A DNA stretch of 64,000 nt from Salinisphaera sp052044135 (GTDB lineage Bacteria; Pseudomonadota; Gammaproteobacteria; Nevskiales; Salinisphaeraceae). The stretch lies in assembly GCF_052044135.1 (NCBI RefSeq), contig NZ_JBQDYF010000002.1, positions 248,001 to 312,000 of the forward strand, in the 5' to 3' direction. Below are positions 17,423 through 27,948 of the stretch, one piece after another (positions within the stretch are counted from its first letter, which is position 1; each line of letters starts with the position of its first letter). Under the pieces are notes generated by a model, which searched no databases, had not been told where the DNA came from, and worked only from the letters and a program-made list of their open reading frames with translations. Both the position numbers and the translations under genes were made by a program.

Positions 17423-18409
17423 ATGAGCGATTTCAAGCATTCCGGGCCACGCCTGGACCGCATGGGATTCGGCGGCGCGCCGTTGGGCGACATGTTCGCC
17501 CATTCCGACGACGACCGCGCCCGCGAGACCCTGGCCACTGCCTGGGATCATGGTATCCGGTATTACGATACCGCCCCGCATTACGGCGCCGGCCTGTCGG
17601 AGCAGCGCTTCGGCTCGTTCCTGGCGCGCCGGCCGCGTTCCGAGTACGTGTTGTCGACCAAGGTCGGGCGTGTGCTCGAGCCCGCCGACGCGCCCGAGGC
17701 CACCGGCCCGTTCGTGGGCGGGCTGTATTTCAAGCGCCGTATGGATTATTCCTACGACGGCGCCAGGCAGGCCGTGCACGACAGCCTCCAGCGCCTGGGC
17801 GTAGGCTATCTGGATATCGTCTATATCCACGACCTGTCGCCGGACGCGCTCGGCGATGCCTGGACCGAGCATTTTGCCACCGCGATGTCGGGCGCGGCGG
17901 TCGCCCTGACGGAAATGCGCGACCAGGGGCTCATCCATGGCTGGGGCCTGGGCGTGAACACCATCGAGCCGTGTCTGCGCACGCTGGACGAAGCGGACCC
18001 GGATATCTTTCTGTTGGCCACCCAGTACCATTTGTTGAACACGGCCGGTGCCGACGATCTGTTCCCGCGTTGTCTGGAGCGGGATGTCAGCGTGGTGGTC
18101 GGGGCGCCGTTCGGCTCGGGATTGCTCGCCGGCGGCGATCATTATCTGTACGAAAAGGCCGCCGCCGAGCCGGTCCGTATTCGCGATCGCATGGCCGCGA
18201 TCTGTGCGGCGCACGATGTCGACCTGAAGGCGGCGGCGCTGCAGTTCGCGGCCGCGCACCCGGCGGTGGATTCGATCATCCCGGGCGCGAGCAAGCCCGA
18301 ACGCATTCCCCAGAACAAGGCGTTGTTCGAGGCCGATATCCCCGCCGAGCTCTGGGCCGGGTTCAAGCGCGAGGGACTGTTGCCGGAATCGGCGCACGTG
18401 CCGGACTAG
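17423..18409 (+). CDS. Aldo/keto reductase, D-threo-aldose 1-dehydrogenase type
   Basis: A 328-residue member of the L-fucose/D-threo-aldose 1-dehydrogenase subgroup. The tetrad residues are D49 and Y54 in YYDTAPHYGAGLSE, K80 in STKVGR, and H136 in IVYIHDLSP. The insertion with FVGGLYFKRRMDYSYDG is characteristic of this subgroup, which oxidises sugars such as L-fucose or D-arabinose to lactones. Pyridoxal 4-dehydrogenase shares the fold and motifs, so the substrate is open. AGGAGGACGAG precedes the ATG. Confidence 0.85.
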   Translation: MSDFKHSGPRLDRMGFGGAPLGDMFAHSDDDRARETLATAWDHGIRYYDTAPHYGAGLSEQRFGSFLARRPRSEYVLSTKVGRVLEPADAPEATGPFVGGLYFKRRMDYSYDGARQAVHDSLQRLGVGYLDIVYIHDLSPDALGDAWTEHFATAMSGAAVALTEMRDQGLIHGWGLGVNTIEPCLRTLDEADPDIFLLATQYHLLNTAGADDLFPRCLERDVSVVVGAPFGSGLLAGGDHYLYEKAAAEPVRIRDRMAAICAAHDVDLKAAALQFAAAHPAVDSIIPGASKPERIPQNKALFEADIPAELWAGFKREGLLPESAHVPD

Positions 18410-18445
18410 GGCCGCTTTCGCGTCTTGAATGCCGCCTACCGGGCC

Positions 18446-18476
18446 GGCCCGATCAGCCCGATCGGGCCGCTTTTTT
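18446..18476 (+). terminator. Rho-independent terminator after the aldo/keto reductase pair
   Basis: An 8-bp stem (18446-18453 with 18461-18468) and a 7-nt loop are followed by GC and six T residues. It lies 37 bp after the stop of the second aldo/keto reductase. Confidence 0.8.
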
Positions 18477-18512
18477 CTGACCGGCGGGGTGCTGGCGATG
18501 GAATGGGCGGGC

Positions 18513-18518
18513 TATAGT
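18513..18518 (+). promoter_or_regulatory. Candidate -10 element for ggt
   Basis: TATAGT matches 5/6 of the sigma70 -10 consensus and sits 31-36 bp before the ATG at 18549. The -35 region (about 18490) is poor, so confidence is modest. Confidence 0.35.
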
Positions 18519-18548
18519 GCCACCATCATTCAGATCATGATTGGTTTC

Positions 18549-20354
18549 ATGCACAACCAATTTCGGCGCTGTCTTCGTCTCGTCTGCGCCGCGGGGTTCG
18601 TGGCTGTTGCGCTTGCCGGCAGCGGGGTCGCCGGCGCCGCCAGCGCGAATGCTTCCGGCATTGCCGCCAGTGCGCTGGACGTCACCGCACCGCCCACCAC
18701 GCAGGCCGCCCTGGCAAAAGCCAAACCGGTGACCGCCCGGCACGCCATGGTGGTGACCGCACAGCATCTGGCCACGCGCGTCGGCGTGAAGGTGCTGGCC
18801 GATGGCGGCAATGCGGTCGATGCCGCCGTGGCCGTGGGCTATGCACTCGCGGTGGTGCATCCCTGTTGCGGCAACATCGGCGGTGGCGGTTTCATGGTGC
18901 TGCATCTGGCCAGGTCGGCCGATCACCCGGCCAAGAATCTATTCCTGGATTTTCGCGAGAAAGCGCCCGAGAAAGCGACGCCCACGCTGTTCCAGGATGC
19001 CGACGGCAACGTGGTCACGGGCCGCAGCACGAAGACCTATCTCGGCACCGGCGTGCCCGGCACGGTGATGGGGCTGGAGCAGGCCCGCCGTCGTTTCGGC
19101 ACGATGAGCCGCCAGCGGCTGATGGCGCCGGCGATCAAGCTGGCGCGCCAGGGCTTTACGCTCGAACAGGGCGACGTCAATATCCTGCACGAACGCAGCG
19201 ACGATTTCGCTGACCAGCCCAATGTGGCGAAGATATTCCTGAACCATGGCCAGCCCTATCAGGTGGGCGATACGCTGAAGCAGCCACAACTGGCGCACAC
19301 GTTGTCGCTGATCTCGAAGCGGGGCACGAAAGCCTTCTACCAGGGCGCCATAGCGAAGGCGGTGGTCAAGGCCAGCAAGGCCCATGGCGGTATCCTCACC
19401 ATGCAGGATTTTGCCGATTACACCGCCCCCTGGGGTAAGCCGGTCACCTGTGGCTACGAGGGCTACACTGTGGTTTCAACGCCGCCGCCAAGCTCGGGCG
19501 GCACCACGATCTGCGAGATTCTCGGCATTCTGGACCCGTTGCCGCTGAAAAAATGGGGCTACGGCTCGGTCAAGACCTCGCATTACCTGATCGAGGCCGA
19601 ACGGCGTGCCTTCGCCGACCGCAATACCTATCTCGGCGATCCGGCGTTCGTCGACAACCCGATCGGCAAACTGCTGTCCGCCGATCACCTGAATCGTCTA
19701 CGTGGCGACATCGACCCGGACAAGGCAACGCCGTCGTCACGGATCCACGGCAGCCTTGGCCCGCGCGAGGGCCAGCACACCACGCAGTACTCGGTGGTCG
19801 ATGCCAAGGGCGATGCGGTGAGCGTGACCTACACCATCAATTATCTGTTCGGCAACGGTCATATCGCCGGCAACACCGGATTCTTCCTCAACAACGAAAT
19901 GGACGACTTCACCGCCAAGCCGGGCGTGCCCAACTCCTTCGGCCTGGTGCAGGGCAAGACGAATCAGGTCGAGGGCGGCAAGCGGCCGCTGTCGTCGATG
20001 TCGCCGTCCCTGGTGCTCAAGAACGGCAACCTGTTCATGGTGACCGGCAGCCCGGGCGGCTCGACCATCATCTCGACCACGCTCGAGAGCATGCTCAACG
20101 TGATTGATTTCGGCATGAACATCCAGCAGGCAGTCGACGCGCCGCGAATCCACAATCAATGGTTGCCGGATCACACCAAGGTCGAGCCGGGCTATCTGAC
20201 CGATGCGGTGAAACAGAAACTGGAAGCCATGGGGCACAGCTTCGACGTGGTGCGCTCCTGGGGCGCCGATGAGGCGATCCGGCGACGCCCGGACGGATCG
20301 CTCGAAGGCGCCAACGATCGCCGGCGCCCGGCGGGCCTGGCGGCCGGGTACTGA
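18549..20354 (+). CDS. ggt: Gamma-glutamyltranspeptidase precursor
   Basis: A 601-residue periplasmic Ntn-hydrolase that transfers or hydrolyses the gamma-glutamyl group of glutathione. An N-terminal signal peptide (FRRCLRLVCAAGFVAVALAG) is followed by GGNAVDAAVAVGYALAVVHP and the oxyanion-region CCGNIGGGGFMVLH. Autocleavage would occur before T411 in GQHTTQYSVVDAKGD, giving large and small subunits. The small subunit carries RPLSSMSPSLVLKNG and GSPGGSTIISTTLESMLNVI, which are family signatures. An alternative ATG at 18537 adds four residues. The 3' end faces the convergent DUF2058 gene across 62 bp. Confidence 0.93.
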   Translation: MHNQFRRCLRLVCAAGFVAVALAGSGVAGAASANASGIAASALDVTAPPTTQAALAKAKPVTARHAMVVTAQHLATRVGVKVLADGGNAVDAAVAVGYALAVVHPCCGNIGGGGFMVLHLARSADHPAKNLFLDFREKAPEKATPTLFQDADGNVVTGRSTKTYLGTGVPGTVMGLEQARRRFGTMSRQRLMAPAIKLARQGFTLEQGDVNILHERSDDFADQPNVAKIFLNHGQPYQVGDTLKQPQLAHTLSLISKRGTKAFYQGAIAKAVVKASKAHGGILTMQDFADYTAPWGKPVTCGYEGYTVVSTPPPSSGGTTICEILGILDPLPLKKWGYGSVKTSHYLIEAERRAFADRNTYLGDPAFVDNPIGKLLSADHLNRLRGDIDPDKATPSSRIHGSLGPREGQHTTQYSVVDAKGDAVSVTYTINYLFGNGHIAGNTGFFLNNEMDDFTAKPGVPNSFGLVQGKTNQVEGGKRPLSSMSPSLVLKNGNLFMVTGSPGGSTIISTTLESMLNVIDFGMNIQQAVDAPRIHNQWLPDHTKVEPGYLTDAVKQKLEAMGHSFDVVRSWGADEAIRRRPDGSLEGANDRRRPAGLAAGY

Positions 20355-20391
20355 TCCGGTGCGTGTCGCCCGGCGAGCCGGCGGTGCTCGA

Positions 20392-20410
20392 CCACGGCCG
20401 TTGGCCGTGG
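20392..20410. terminator. Hairpin between convergent ggt and DUF2058 genes
   Basis: A perfect 8-bp stem CCACGGCC/GGCCGTGG with a 3-nt loop sits in the 62-bp gap between two converging genes. There is no T run on either side, so it is not a typical intrinsic terminator. Confidence 0.4.
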
Positions 20411-20416
20411 CCGGGC

Positions 20417-20977
20417 TCACCACATCAGGTCGTCGGGGACTTCATATCCGGCGTAGGGGTCGTCCGGATCGGTCGGGCGCTTGTCGGCTTCGGTGATGCG
20501 CGATACCGCCTTCGGGACCAGCACCTCCAGGCGCTCGGCGGTCTCGACGTCGACCAGTGAGGTCTGGCCGTCGTAGCGCACGATGGCCAGCCGGCCGTCG
20601 GCCAGCCGGCGACGCTGGTCGCGACTGACCGGCAGGCGGCGGATCTTGCCCTTGACGGTATAGCTGTAGGGCGGCTCGTCGGCTTCCGGCGCCTCGATGG
20701 CGATGCGGTGCTCGTTGATGATCTGGATCACCTGGCGCTTGCGTTCGCGCTGCTGGCGCTCCGCGTTGGCCGCTTCGGCGCGCTTGCGGTCGGCTTCGCG
20801 CTTCGCGGCGGCCGCGGCCTCGACTTCCTTCGACAGTTTGCGCTGTTCCTCATCGCCGGCGCTGCCTGCCCGGCGTGCCGCCTTGTTGCGACGCGCCTTG
20901 TCGTGGCGTGCCTTTTTGGCCTGTTTCGGCTTGGCGATACCGGCCTTGAGCAGCTGGTCCTGTAGCGACTGACCCAT
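20417..20977 (-). CDS. DUF2058 (YaiL-like) protein
   Basis: A 186-residue cytoplasmic protein. The first 80 residues are a highly basic, Ala-rich helix or coiled coil (KPKQAKKARHDKARRNKAAR and AAAAKREADRKRAEAANAER). The conserved C-terminal part includes IINEHRIAIEAPEADEPPYS and DGRLAIVRYDGQTSLVD. This architecture is that of DUF2058 proteins, proposed to be nucleoprotein or polynucleotide-associated. The start MGQSLQDQLLKAG is the family's standard N-terminus. A copy of the CTAGGG repeat lies about 35 bp upstream. Confidence 0.87.
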   Translation of the reverse strand: MGQSLQDQLLKAGIAKPKQAKKARHDKARRNKAARRAGSAGDEEQRKLSKEVEAAAAAKREADRKRAEAANAERQQRERKRQVIQIINEHRIAIEAPEADEPPYSYTVKGKIRRLPVSRDQRRRLADGRLAIVRYDGQTSLVDVETAERLEVLVPKAVSRITEADKRPTDPDDPYAGYEVPDDLMW

Positions 20978-21012
20978 GGTAATGCGTCGATTGCGGTAGA
21001 TCGGTAGCTATT

Positions 21013-21032
21013 CTAGGGCCTGTTGCCGTCTC
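21013..21032 (-). repeat. CTAGGG repeat, copy 3, upstream of DUF2058
   Basis: CTAGGGCCTGTTGCCGTCTC on the plus strand. On the minus strand it ends in CTAGAATA, the same -10-like ending as copy 1 upstream of VanZ, and precedes the DUF2058 ATG by 35 bp. Confidence 0.6.
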
Positions 21033-21094
21033 ATGCGACGTCGAGTTAACGGGCCGGGGCGGGTTGCGGCGCCACGGCTCACCCATGGTCGCCG

Positions 21095-22291
21095 TTACCA
21101 GTCGATATCGCAGCAAAGGACCTGTTCCGGCGGGCGACCGCGCGCGATCGAGAGCGTGACACACATATAGGCGCCCGTGCTCGACAGGTAGGGGCGCGAG
21201 GTCTGCAGGCGGTGCGGTTCGGCCATGGCGGCGCGGAAATACTGGCGTCGATACCAGGTGCCGCCCGAGGTGTCGGTGATCGGGCCGGCATGGAAGATCC
21301 GGCGCGTACGCAGCGAACGGCCGTCGACATGCATGATCTGTTCGCCGCGCTCGTCGAGAATATAAAAGCGCGCGGCGCGCGGCATGGTCATCAGCTGGCG
21401 CGCGGCGGCGTGCGGCGCCTCGCCGCGGCCGATGCGCTCGATGGCGTCGCGAAAGGCATCGGCGTAGGGCGCAATGCGGTCGGCCTCGATGCGCTCCTCG
21501 ATCGTGGCCGTGGTCTCGAAATGACGGGTGATATCGCTGAGTATCGGCAGGCCGTCGATCCGGAGGTGATCAATTTCGCGCGATGGGCGAGCGAAGTAGA
21601 AGCCCTGGACGAAGTCGACATCGGCATCCATGGCGAGCAGTGCCTGCTCACGCGTTTCGATACCTTCGGCCAGTACCAGGGAGCCGGCTTCGTGAATCAG
21701 CGACACGAGGTTGGGCAACATCTGCCGCAGCCGGCCGGTGCGGTGTTGTTCGGCTTCCACGATCAGGCTGCGATCGAGCTTGATGATGTCGGGCGCGAGC
21801 CGCCAGATACGGTCGAAATTGGAATGGCCGGTGCCGAAGTCGTCGAGCGCGACCAGTGCGCCGATGGAGCGAAAGTAGTCGACCGCCGCGAACAGCTGCG
21901 GCTCGTCGTCGATCGCGCCCTCCACGATCTCGATGACCAGGCGCTGCGGCGGTACGCCGGCCTCGCGCAAAGCCCTGGTGAGCGTTCCGTCGTGATACCA
22001 GCGGTCGGCGATGGTGCTGGGGTCCAGGTTGAGGAAAAGCCAGCGTTCTTCGGGCGCCTGGGCCGAGAAGTTGTGGATGTGCAGGCTTTGGCAGAGCGTA
22101 TCCAGCAGGCGGATGTCGCCGTGCTCGGCGGCCTCCCGCATGACATCGACGGGTGCATGCGCGTGGTTGTCGGCATCCGTGGAGCGCAGTAGCGATTCGA
22201 AGCCGACGCTGCGTCGGTGGCACAGGCTGAGAATGGGCTGGAAGACGCTGTGTAACTGGTAACCGTTGTACTGCTCCGTGATCGCGTTCAT
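21095..22291 (-). CDS. EAL-domain protein with a C-terminal YkuI_C-like sensory domain
   Basis: A 398-residue putative cyclic-di-GMP phosphodiesterase. The EAL domain covers about residues 12-245: FQPILSL, FESLLR (ESL in place of EAL, E32), N88 in LNLDPS, E121 in VIEIVEG, D150-D151 in ALDDFGTG, K171 in IIKLDRS, E209 in LAEGIET and Q229 in VQGFYFARP. The metal and catalytic positions are present, so activity is plausible. The C-terminal 130 residues (RFYILDERGEQI, YRRQYFRAAM, SRPYLSSTGAYMCVTLS) look like the PAS/Cache-type domain of B. subtilis YkuI. No membrane segment or signal peptide is seen. The ATG at 22291 starts just before the EAL domain. Confidence 0.83.
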   Translation of the reverse strand: MNAITEQYNGYQLHSVFQPILSLCHRRSVGFESLLRSTDADNHAHAPVDVMREAAEHGDIRLLDTLCQSLHIHNFSAQAPEERWLFLNLDPSTIADRWYHDGTLTRALREAGVPPQRLVIEIVEGAIDDEPQLFAAVDYFRSIGALVALDDFGTGHSNFDRIWRLAPDIIKLDRSLIVEAEQHRTGRLRQMLPNLVSLIHEAGSLVLAEGIETREQALLAMDADVDFVQGFYFARPSREIDHLRIDGLPILSDITRHFETTATIEERIEADRIAPYADAFRDAIERIGRGEAPHAAARQLMTMPRAARFYILDERGEQIMHVDGRSLRTRRIFHAGPITDTSGGTWYRRQYFRAAMAEPHRLQTSRPYLSSTGAYMCVTLSIARGRPPEQVLCCDIDW

Positions 22292-22642
22292 GGCAGCTGC
22301 GGCGCCTGCCAATGGGGCCCGGCCGGAGCACGTCGCGATACGCGCAAGTGCGCGGATCGGCCCGGTGGTCCGGCCCGGTGGCGACAAGGCGAAGGCGAAA
22401 GCGGATTGGTCATGGGTCGTCTCGGTAGACCAGGCCGGCGATTGTCCCGGTCACGCCGCTCATCGAGCCTTGTGGGCGGGCCGGGGTATCGATGGCGTGC
22501 GCGTATTGTCACGGACTGTAATAAAGGATACGCGCAAGATCGGGGCGAATCGAGCGTTTCGTGCGCCATCTTGATTCGGTTGCGAACGCCGCTATCTTGA
22601 GCATGAGTGTTCGGGTTGCTTGTTTGAAAGAGGGTGCTTGAA
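22292..22642. other. Divergent intergenic region between EAL gene and htpX (351 bp)
   Basis: It contains a perfect 9-bp inverted repeat (TGCGCGTAT at 22498-22506 and ATACGCGCA at 22528-22536) and a plausible sigma70 promoter for htpX at 22571-22598. No small gene is evident. Confidence 0.55.
22571..22598 (+). promoter_or_regulatory. Candidate htpX promoter
   Basis: TTGATT (22571-22576) and TATCTT (22593-22598) are separated by 16 bp. The predicted transcript start is about 40 bp before the htpX ATG. No clear sigma32-type site was seen. Confidence 0.4.
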
Positions 22643-23512
22643 ATGAATGCGTTGCGTACGACCATTCTGCTGGCCGGCCTGACCGCGTTGCTGGTTCTCG
22701 TCGGGGGCGCGCTCGGCGGCCGTGGCGGCATGCTGCTTGCCCTGGTGATCGCGGCGGCGATGAACTTCGGCAGCTACTGGTTTTCCGATCGCATGGTGCT
22801 GAAGATGCATGGCGCGCGTGAAGTGTCGGCCGCGGATGCCCCCGAGCTCTATCAAGTGGTACGGGAACTCGCACAGAGCGCCCGGTTGCCGATGCCGCGC
22901 GTCTACGTAATGGAATCGGACACGCCCAACGCCTTTGCCACCGGCCGCAGTCCGACGCATGCGGCGGTGGCCGCGACCACCGGCCTGCTGCGGATCATGA
23001 ACCGTGATGAGTTGCGCGGTGTACTCGCCCACGAGCTGGCGCATGTCCGCCATCGCGATACGCTCATCAGTGCCGTCGCGGCCACTTTCGCGGGCGCAAT
23101 CACCATGATCGCGAACATGGCGCAGTGGGCGATGCTGTTCGGCGGTTTCCGCGGTAACGACGATCGCGAAGGCGCGGGCGGCATGCTCGGCGCCTTGGCG
23201 ACGATCATACTGGCGCCGCTGGCTGCCGCCCTGATCCAGATGGCCGTTTCGCGGTCGCGCGAGTTCGCGGCCGACAAGGGCGGCGCCGAAATCTCGGGCA
23301 GCCCGATGGGGTTGGCCAACGCGCTGCGCAAGCTGGAGCAGGCCAATGAGCAGCACCCGATGTCGTCGGCCGAGCGCAATCCGGGCACGGCGCATCTGTT
23401 CATCGTCAACCCGCTGGCGGGTGTCAACATCGGCAAGCTGTTTTCGACCCATCCGCCGACCGAGGAGCGTATCCAGCGGCTGGAAGCGATGTCCGGGCGC
23501 GCCCGGATGTAG
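22643..23512 (+). CDS. htpX: Membrane zinc metalloprotease HtpX
   Basis: A 289-residue M48B inner-membrane protease for quality control of membrane proteins. Two N-terminal hydrophobic segments (about 7-25 and 30-46) precede the zinc motif HELAH (130-134). The third ligand lies in SRSREFAADKGGAE. The C-terminus ends LFSTHPPTEERIQRLEAM, the family's usual tail. The ATG at 22643 lies 9 bp after AGAGGG. A strong terminator follows the stop. Confidence 0.93.
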   Translation: MNALRTTILLAGLTALLVLVGGALGGRGGMLLALVIAAAMNFGSYWFSDRMVLKMHGAREVSAADAPELYQVVRELAQSARLPMPRVYVMESDTPNAFATGRSPTHAAVAATTGLLRIMNRDELRGVLAHELAHVRHRDTLISAVAATFAGAITMIANMAQWAMLFGGFRGNDDREGAGGMLGALATIILAPLAAALIQMAVSRSREFAADKGGAEISGSPMGLANALRKLEQANEQHPMSSAERNPGTAHLFIVNPLAGVNIGKLFSTHPPTEERIQRLEAMSGRARM

Positions 23513-23536
23513 CCGCCGCCGGTGCCGGACCAAAAG

Positions 23537-23564
23537 AGGCCGCCGATCATCCCGGCGGCCTTTT
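23537..23564. terminator. Bidirectional terminator between htpX and the CBS gene
   Basis: A 9-bp stem (23537-23545 with 23553-23561) and a 7-nt loop are flanked by AAAA before and TTTT after, so it can serve both the plus-strand htpX and the convergent minus-strand CBS gene ending at 23580. Confidence 0.85.
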
Positions 23565-23579
23565 GTCGCTCGGCGGCGT

Positions 23580-24011
23580 CTAATGCCCGGTAATATAATG
23601 CTCGAGTTGCTCGATCATGAATTCCTTGTCGGCGATCACCCCTTTGACCAGGTCGCCGATCGAGACCAGCCCCACGAGCTTGTCGTTGTCCATGACCGGC
23701 AGATGCCGGAAACGTTTTTCGGTCATCAACGCCAGGCACTGCTCGATCTCGGTTGCCGGGGCGATATAGGCCACCCGCTGGGTCATCACGTCCTGCACCG
23801 GGGTCTGTTTCGATGACCGGTTCTCGAGCACGAGCTTGCGGGCATAGTCGCGTTCGGACAGCAGGCCGACGAGGCGGCCGGCGTCCATCACCAGCACGGC
23901 ACCAATGTTCTTGTCCGCCATCAGCTGCAGCGCGTCGTATACCGAATCATCCGGCGCCACCGTCCAGATATCCGATGGCTTGTCACGAAGTAAATCGTTG
24001 ATGGTTGTCAT
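23580..24011 (-). CDS. Tandem CBS-domain protein
   Basis: A 143-residue soluble protein made of two CBS domains. The first runs about 8-65 (IWTVAPDDSVYDALQLMADK, IGAVLVMDAGRLVGLLSERD). The second runs about 72-130 (DVMTQRVAYIAPATEIEQCL, RFRHLPVMDNDKLVGLVSIG). Such stand-alone pairs bind adenine nucleotides and act as regulators. The partner is unknown. The upstream region carries GGAGGAG (24018-24024, minus strand) suited to this ATG. Confidence 0.88.
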   Translation of the reverse strand: MTTINDLLRDKPSDIWTVAPDDSVYDALQLMADKNIGAVLVMDAGRLVGLLSERDYARKLVLENRSSKQTPVQDVMTQRVAYIAPATEIEQCLALMTEKRFRHLPVMDNDKLVGLVSIGDLVKGVIADKEFMIEQLEHYITGH

Positions 24012-24100
24012 GGCTGCTCTCCTCCCTCAAATCGTGGAATCCGGATCGTACCGTGTTCGCGTTCCCGATAACGAGTGGCGCGGCGCGGACACCGCAACAA

Positions 24101-24129
24101 AATGGCCCGGCTTGAGAAGCCGGGCCATT
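24101..24129 (-). terminator. Terminator of the lipoprotein gene
   Basis: A perfect 13-bp stem (24101-24113 with 24117-24129) and a 3-nt loop are followed on the minus strand by TTTTG. It lies 20 bp beyond the stop of the lipoprotein gene. Confidence 0.85.
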
Positions 24130-24148
24130 GCGTTCGGAGCGGGCGCGC

Positions 24149-24811
24149 CTAACCGTTGTTGGCGGTCTTGGGTTTTTTAGGTGTCTCGCTATTCATCCGG
24201 GCCTGTTGGGTCGGCGTCAGCAGATTCTGATGTTTCCAGCTGATACCCAGGATCGATGACTTGTCGTAGTGTGAAAAGCCATAGACCGGCCCGACGACAT
24301 CCTGCATATCGCCGGTCTTGGCGTTATAGAACGCGATGCCGAATTTGGCCACGCCGGTGCGGCGCGCTTTCTTGTAGAAGGCGAGCTCTGGCGTGCTGAC
24401 TGTCCCGGTCAGCGGGATCGGGATCGGAATGCTGGGGATGCCGAGCATGGTGTTGGCCTGATCGATCGACAACGCGCCGTTGCTCACCAGCGCGATGGTG
24501 TCCGCCTTGTCGGCCGAACCGACGAGCTTGTAGCCATCGGCCAGCAGTTGCGACTGGATCTGTGCGATGGCGTATTTCGTCTTGTACTCGGCGTTGTCGG
24601 TGAACTCGCTGGAATCCACGTAGATGGCGTTGCCGCGGGGCACGTTCGGCTTGATCTGGGCGCTGGCGTGATCGGCCGCGGTGGACAGCATGAGCTGCTC
24701 GCGAGCCGTTTGCGTCGGCTGGGTCTCGCGCACGGTCGTGCAGCCAGCCACGGCCAGACACGCGCCCACGATAGTCCCCGTGACCAGGATCTCTTTCGGC
24801 ATTGATTTCAT
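24149..24811 (-). CDS. Uncharacterised lipoprotein (DUF6655-like)
   Basis: A 220-residue predicted lipoprotein. The signal peptide ends in the lipobox LAVAGC (Cys24), followed by TTVRETQPTQTAREQLMLST. The mature domain has an alternating alpha/beta character (AIYVDSSEFTDNAEYKTKYA, QIQSQLLADGYKLVGSADKA, TIALVSNGALSIDQANTMLG). The C-terminus is Lys/Pro/Thr-rich. It resembles DUF6655 proteins as I remember them. The function is unknown. It is a single gene bounded by a terminator on one side and icd's terminator on the other. Confidence 0.72.
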   Translation of the reverse strand: MKSMPKEILVTGTIVGACLAVAGCTTVRETQPTQTAREQLMLSTAADHASAQIKPNVPRGNAIYVDSSEFTDNAEYKTKYAIAQIQSQLLADGYKLVGSADKADTIALVSNGALSIDQANTMLGIPSIPIPIPLTGTVSTPELAFYKKARRTGVAKFGIAFYNAKTGDMQDVVGPVYGFSHYDKSSILGISWKHQNLLTPTQQARMNSETPKKPKTANNG

Positions 24812-24929
24812 ATTGGGAGCTATTAATTCGACGGACGATCGACCGTACCAGAGCGGTGTGTCGAAAGCGAAAACGGGCGTCGAATCCGTATGTTATAAGG
24901 GCGCATCCCAGCAGGTGCCGGCGGGCATG

Positions 24930-24964
24930 AAAAAGGCCGGCGCCCGGCGAAGCGAGCGTCGGCC
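24930..24964 (-). terminator. Terminator of icd
   Basis: A 12-bp stem with one mismatch and one G-U pair (24935-24946 with 24953-24964) is followed on the minus strand by five T residues. It lies 37 bp beyond the icd stop. Confidence 0.75.
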
Positions 24965-25000
24965 CTGGATCGGCCGCAAGCCGGCCGGCTGCTGACCGGG

Positions 25001-27241
<2,241 letters not shown>

Positions 27242-27948
27242 CGTCGCGTTTCAACCTCGCAGAGCTTGTGTGTCATCCCGTGGGGATGGAAATGGTGACA
27301 GCTTGTCGCAAGCCGGGTCGGCGCCGCGCGCCGCCGGCGAATGACCTTTCCCATAAAGGCCGGTTTTTCGTTGTACGGGTCAGCCGGGCCGCCCCGGGGC
27401 CGCCGGCCACCGAGATGGTTGGTCTATGCAGCTATTGTACGGCACGCCCGCCGGGCCTTGGCCCCGGGGCGGTCGCGCGCTGCGTTATTCAGGGGCGCTA
27501 TTCTAGCGCGTCATCGCTCTCGACGCTGATCGCGTCAGCCCGGTGGCGCCCGCGCGCCCGGGCGGCTGCCGCAGTGCCGCCCTGTCGTGTCGCGAGGCAG
27601 GGTGTTCCTGGGCTGCGTCGGGCGCCGGCAAGCGCGTTCCGCGGGTGCGCCCGACGACGCCGGATCGCGCGTCCGCGCCACCGAGGGCGGGCGCTCGCCG
27701 AACAAGACTGGCGCCGCACGACGCGGCCGCAGAACGGCGCGCGGCGGGGTTCGCGAAAACGTACCGGCGCCGTCGCGGCTTGGCGGGCGGCCGATTCCGG
27801 TTGTTTTATCGTGGGACCGATTCCGGCGTGAATGCCTGGCAAAACCTGCCTAAATTATTATTTAAGACTTTAGTATTAGACTCGGGGCGTGTATTCTACG
27901 TGCCGATTCCCTTGGCCCGTGTCGGGCTTTTTTCCTTCGATTTCGCTT
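27242..27948. other. Long divergent intergenic region (707 bp) between icd and an MFS gene
   Basis: No coding region could be supported. It contains a GCGCTA-TTC-TAGCGC palindrome (27495-27509), a very GC-rich stretch (about 27540-27790), and an AT-rich promoter-like stretch directly before the MFS gene (about 27850-27900, CTAAATTATTATTTAAGACT). A frame open through 27543-28919 has Arg/Ala-rich composition without family features. Confidence 0.55.
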
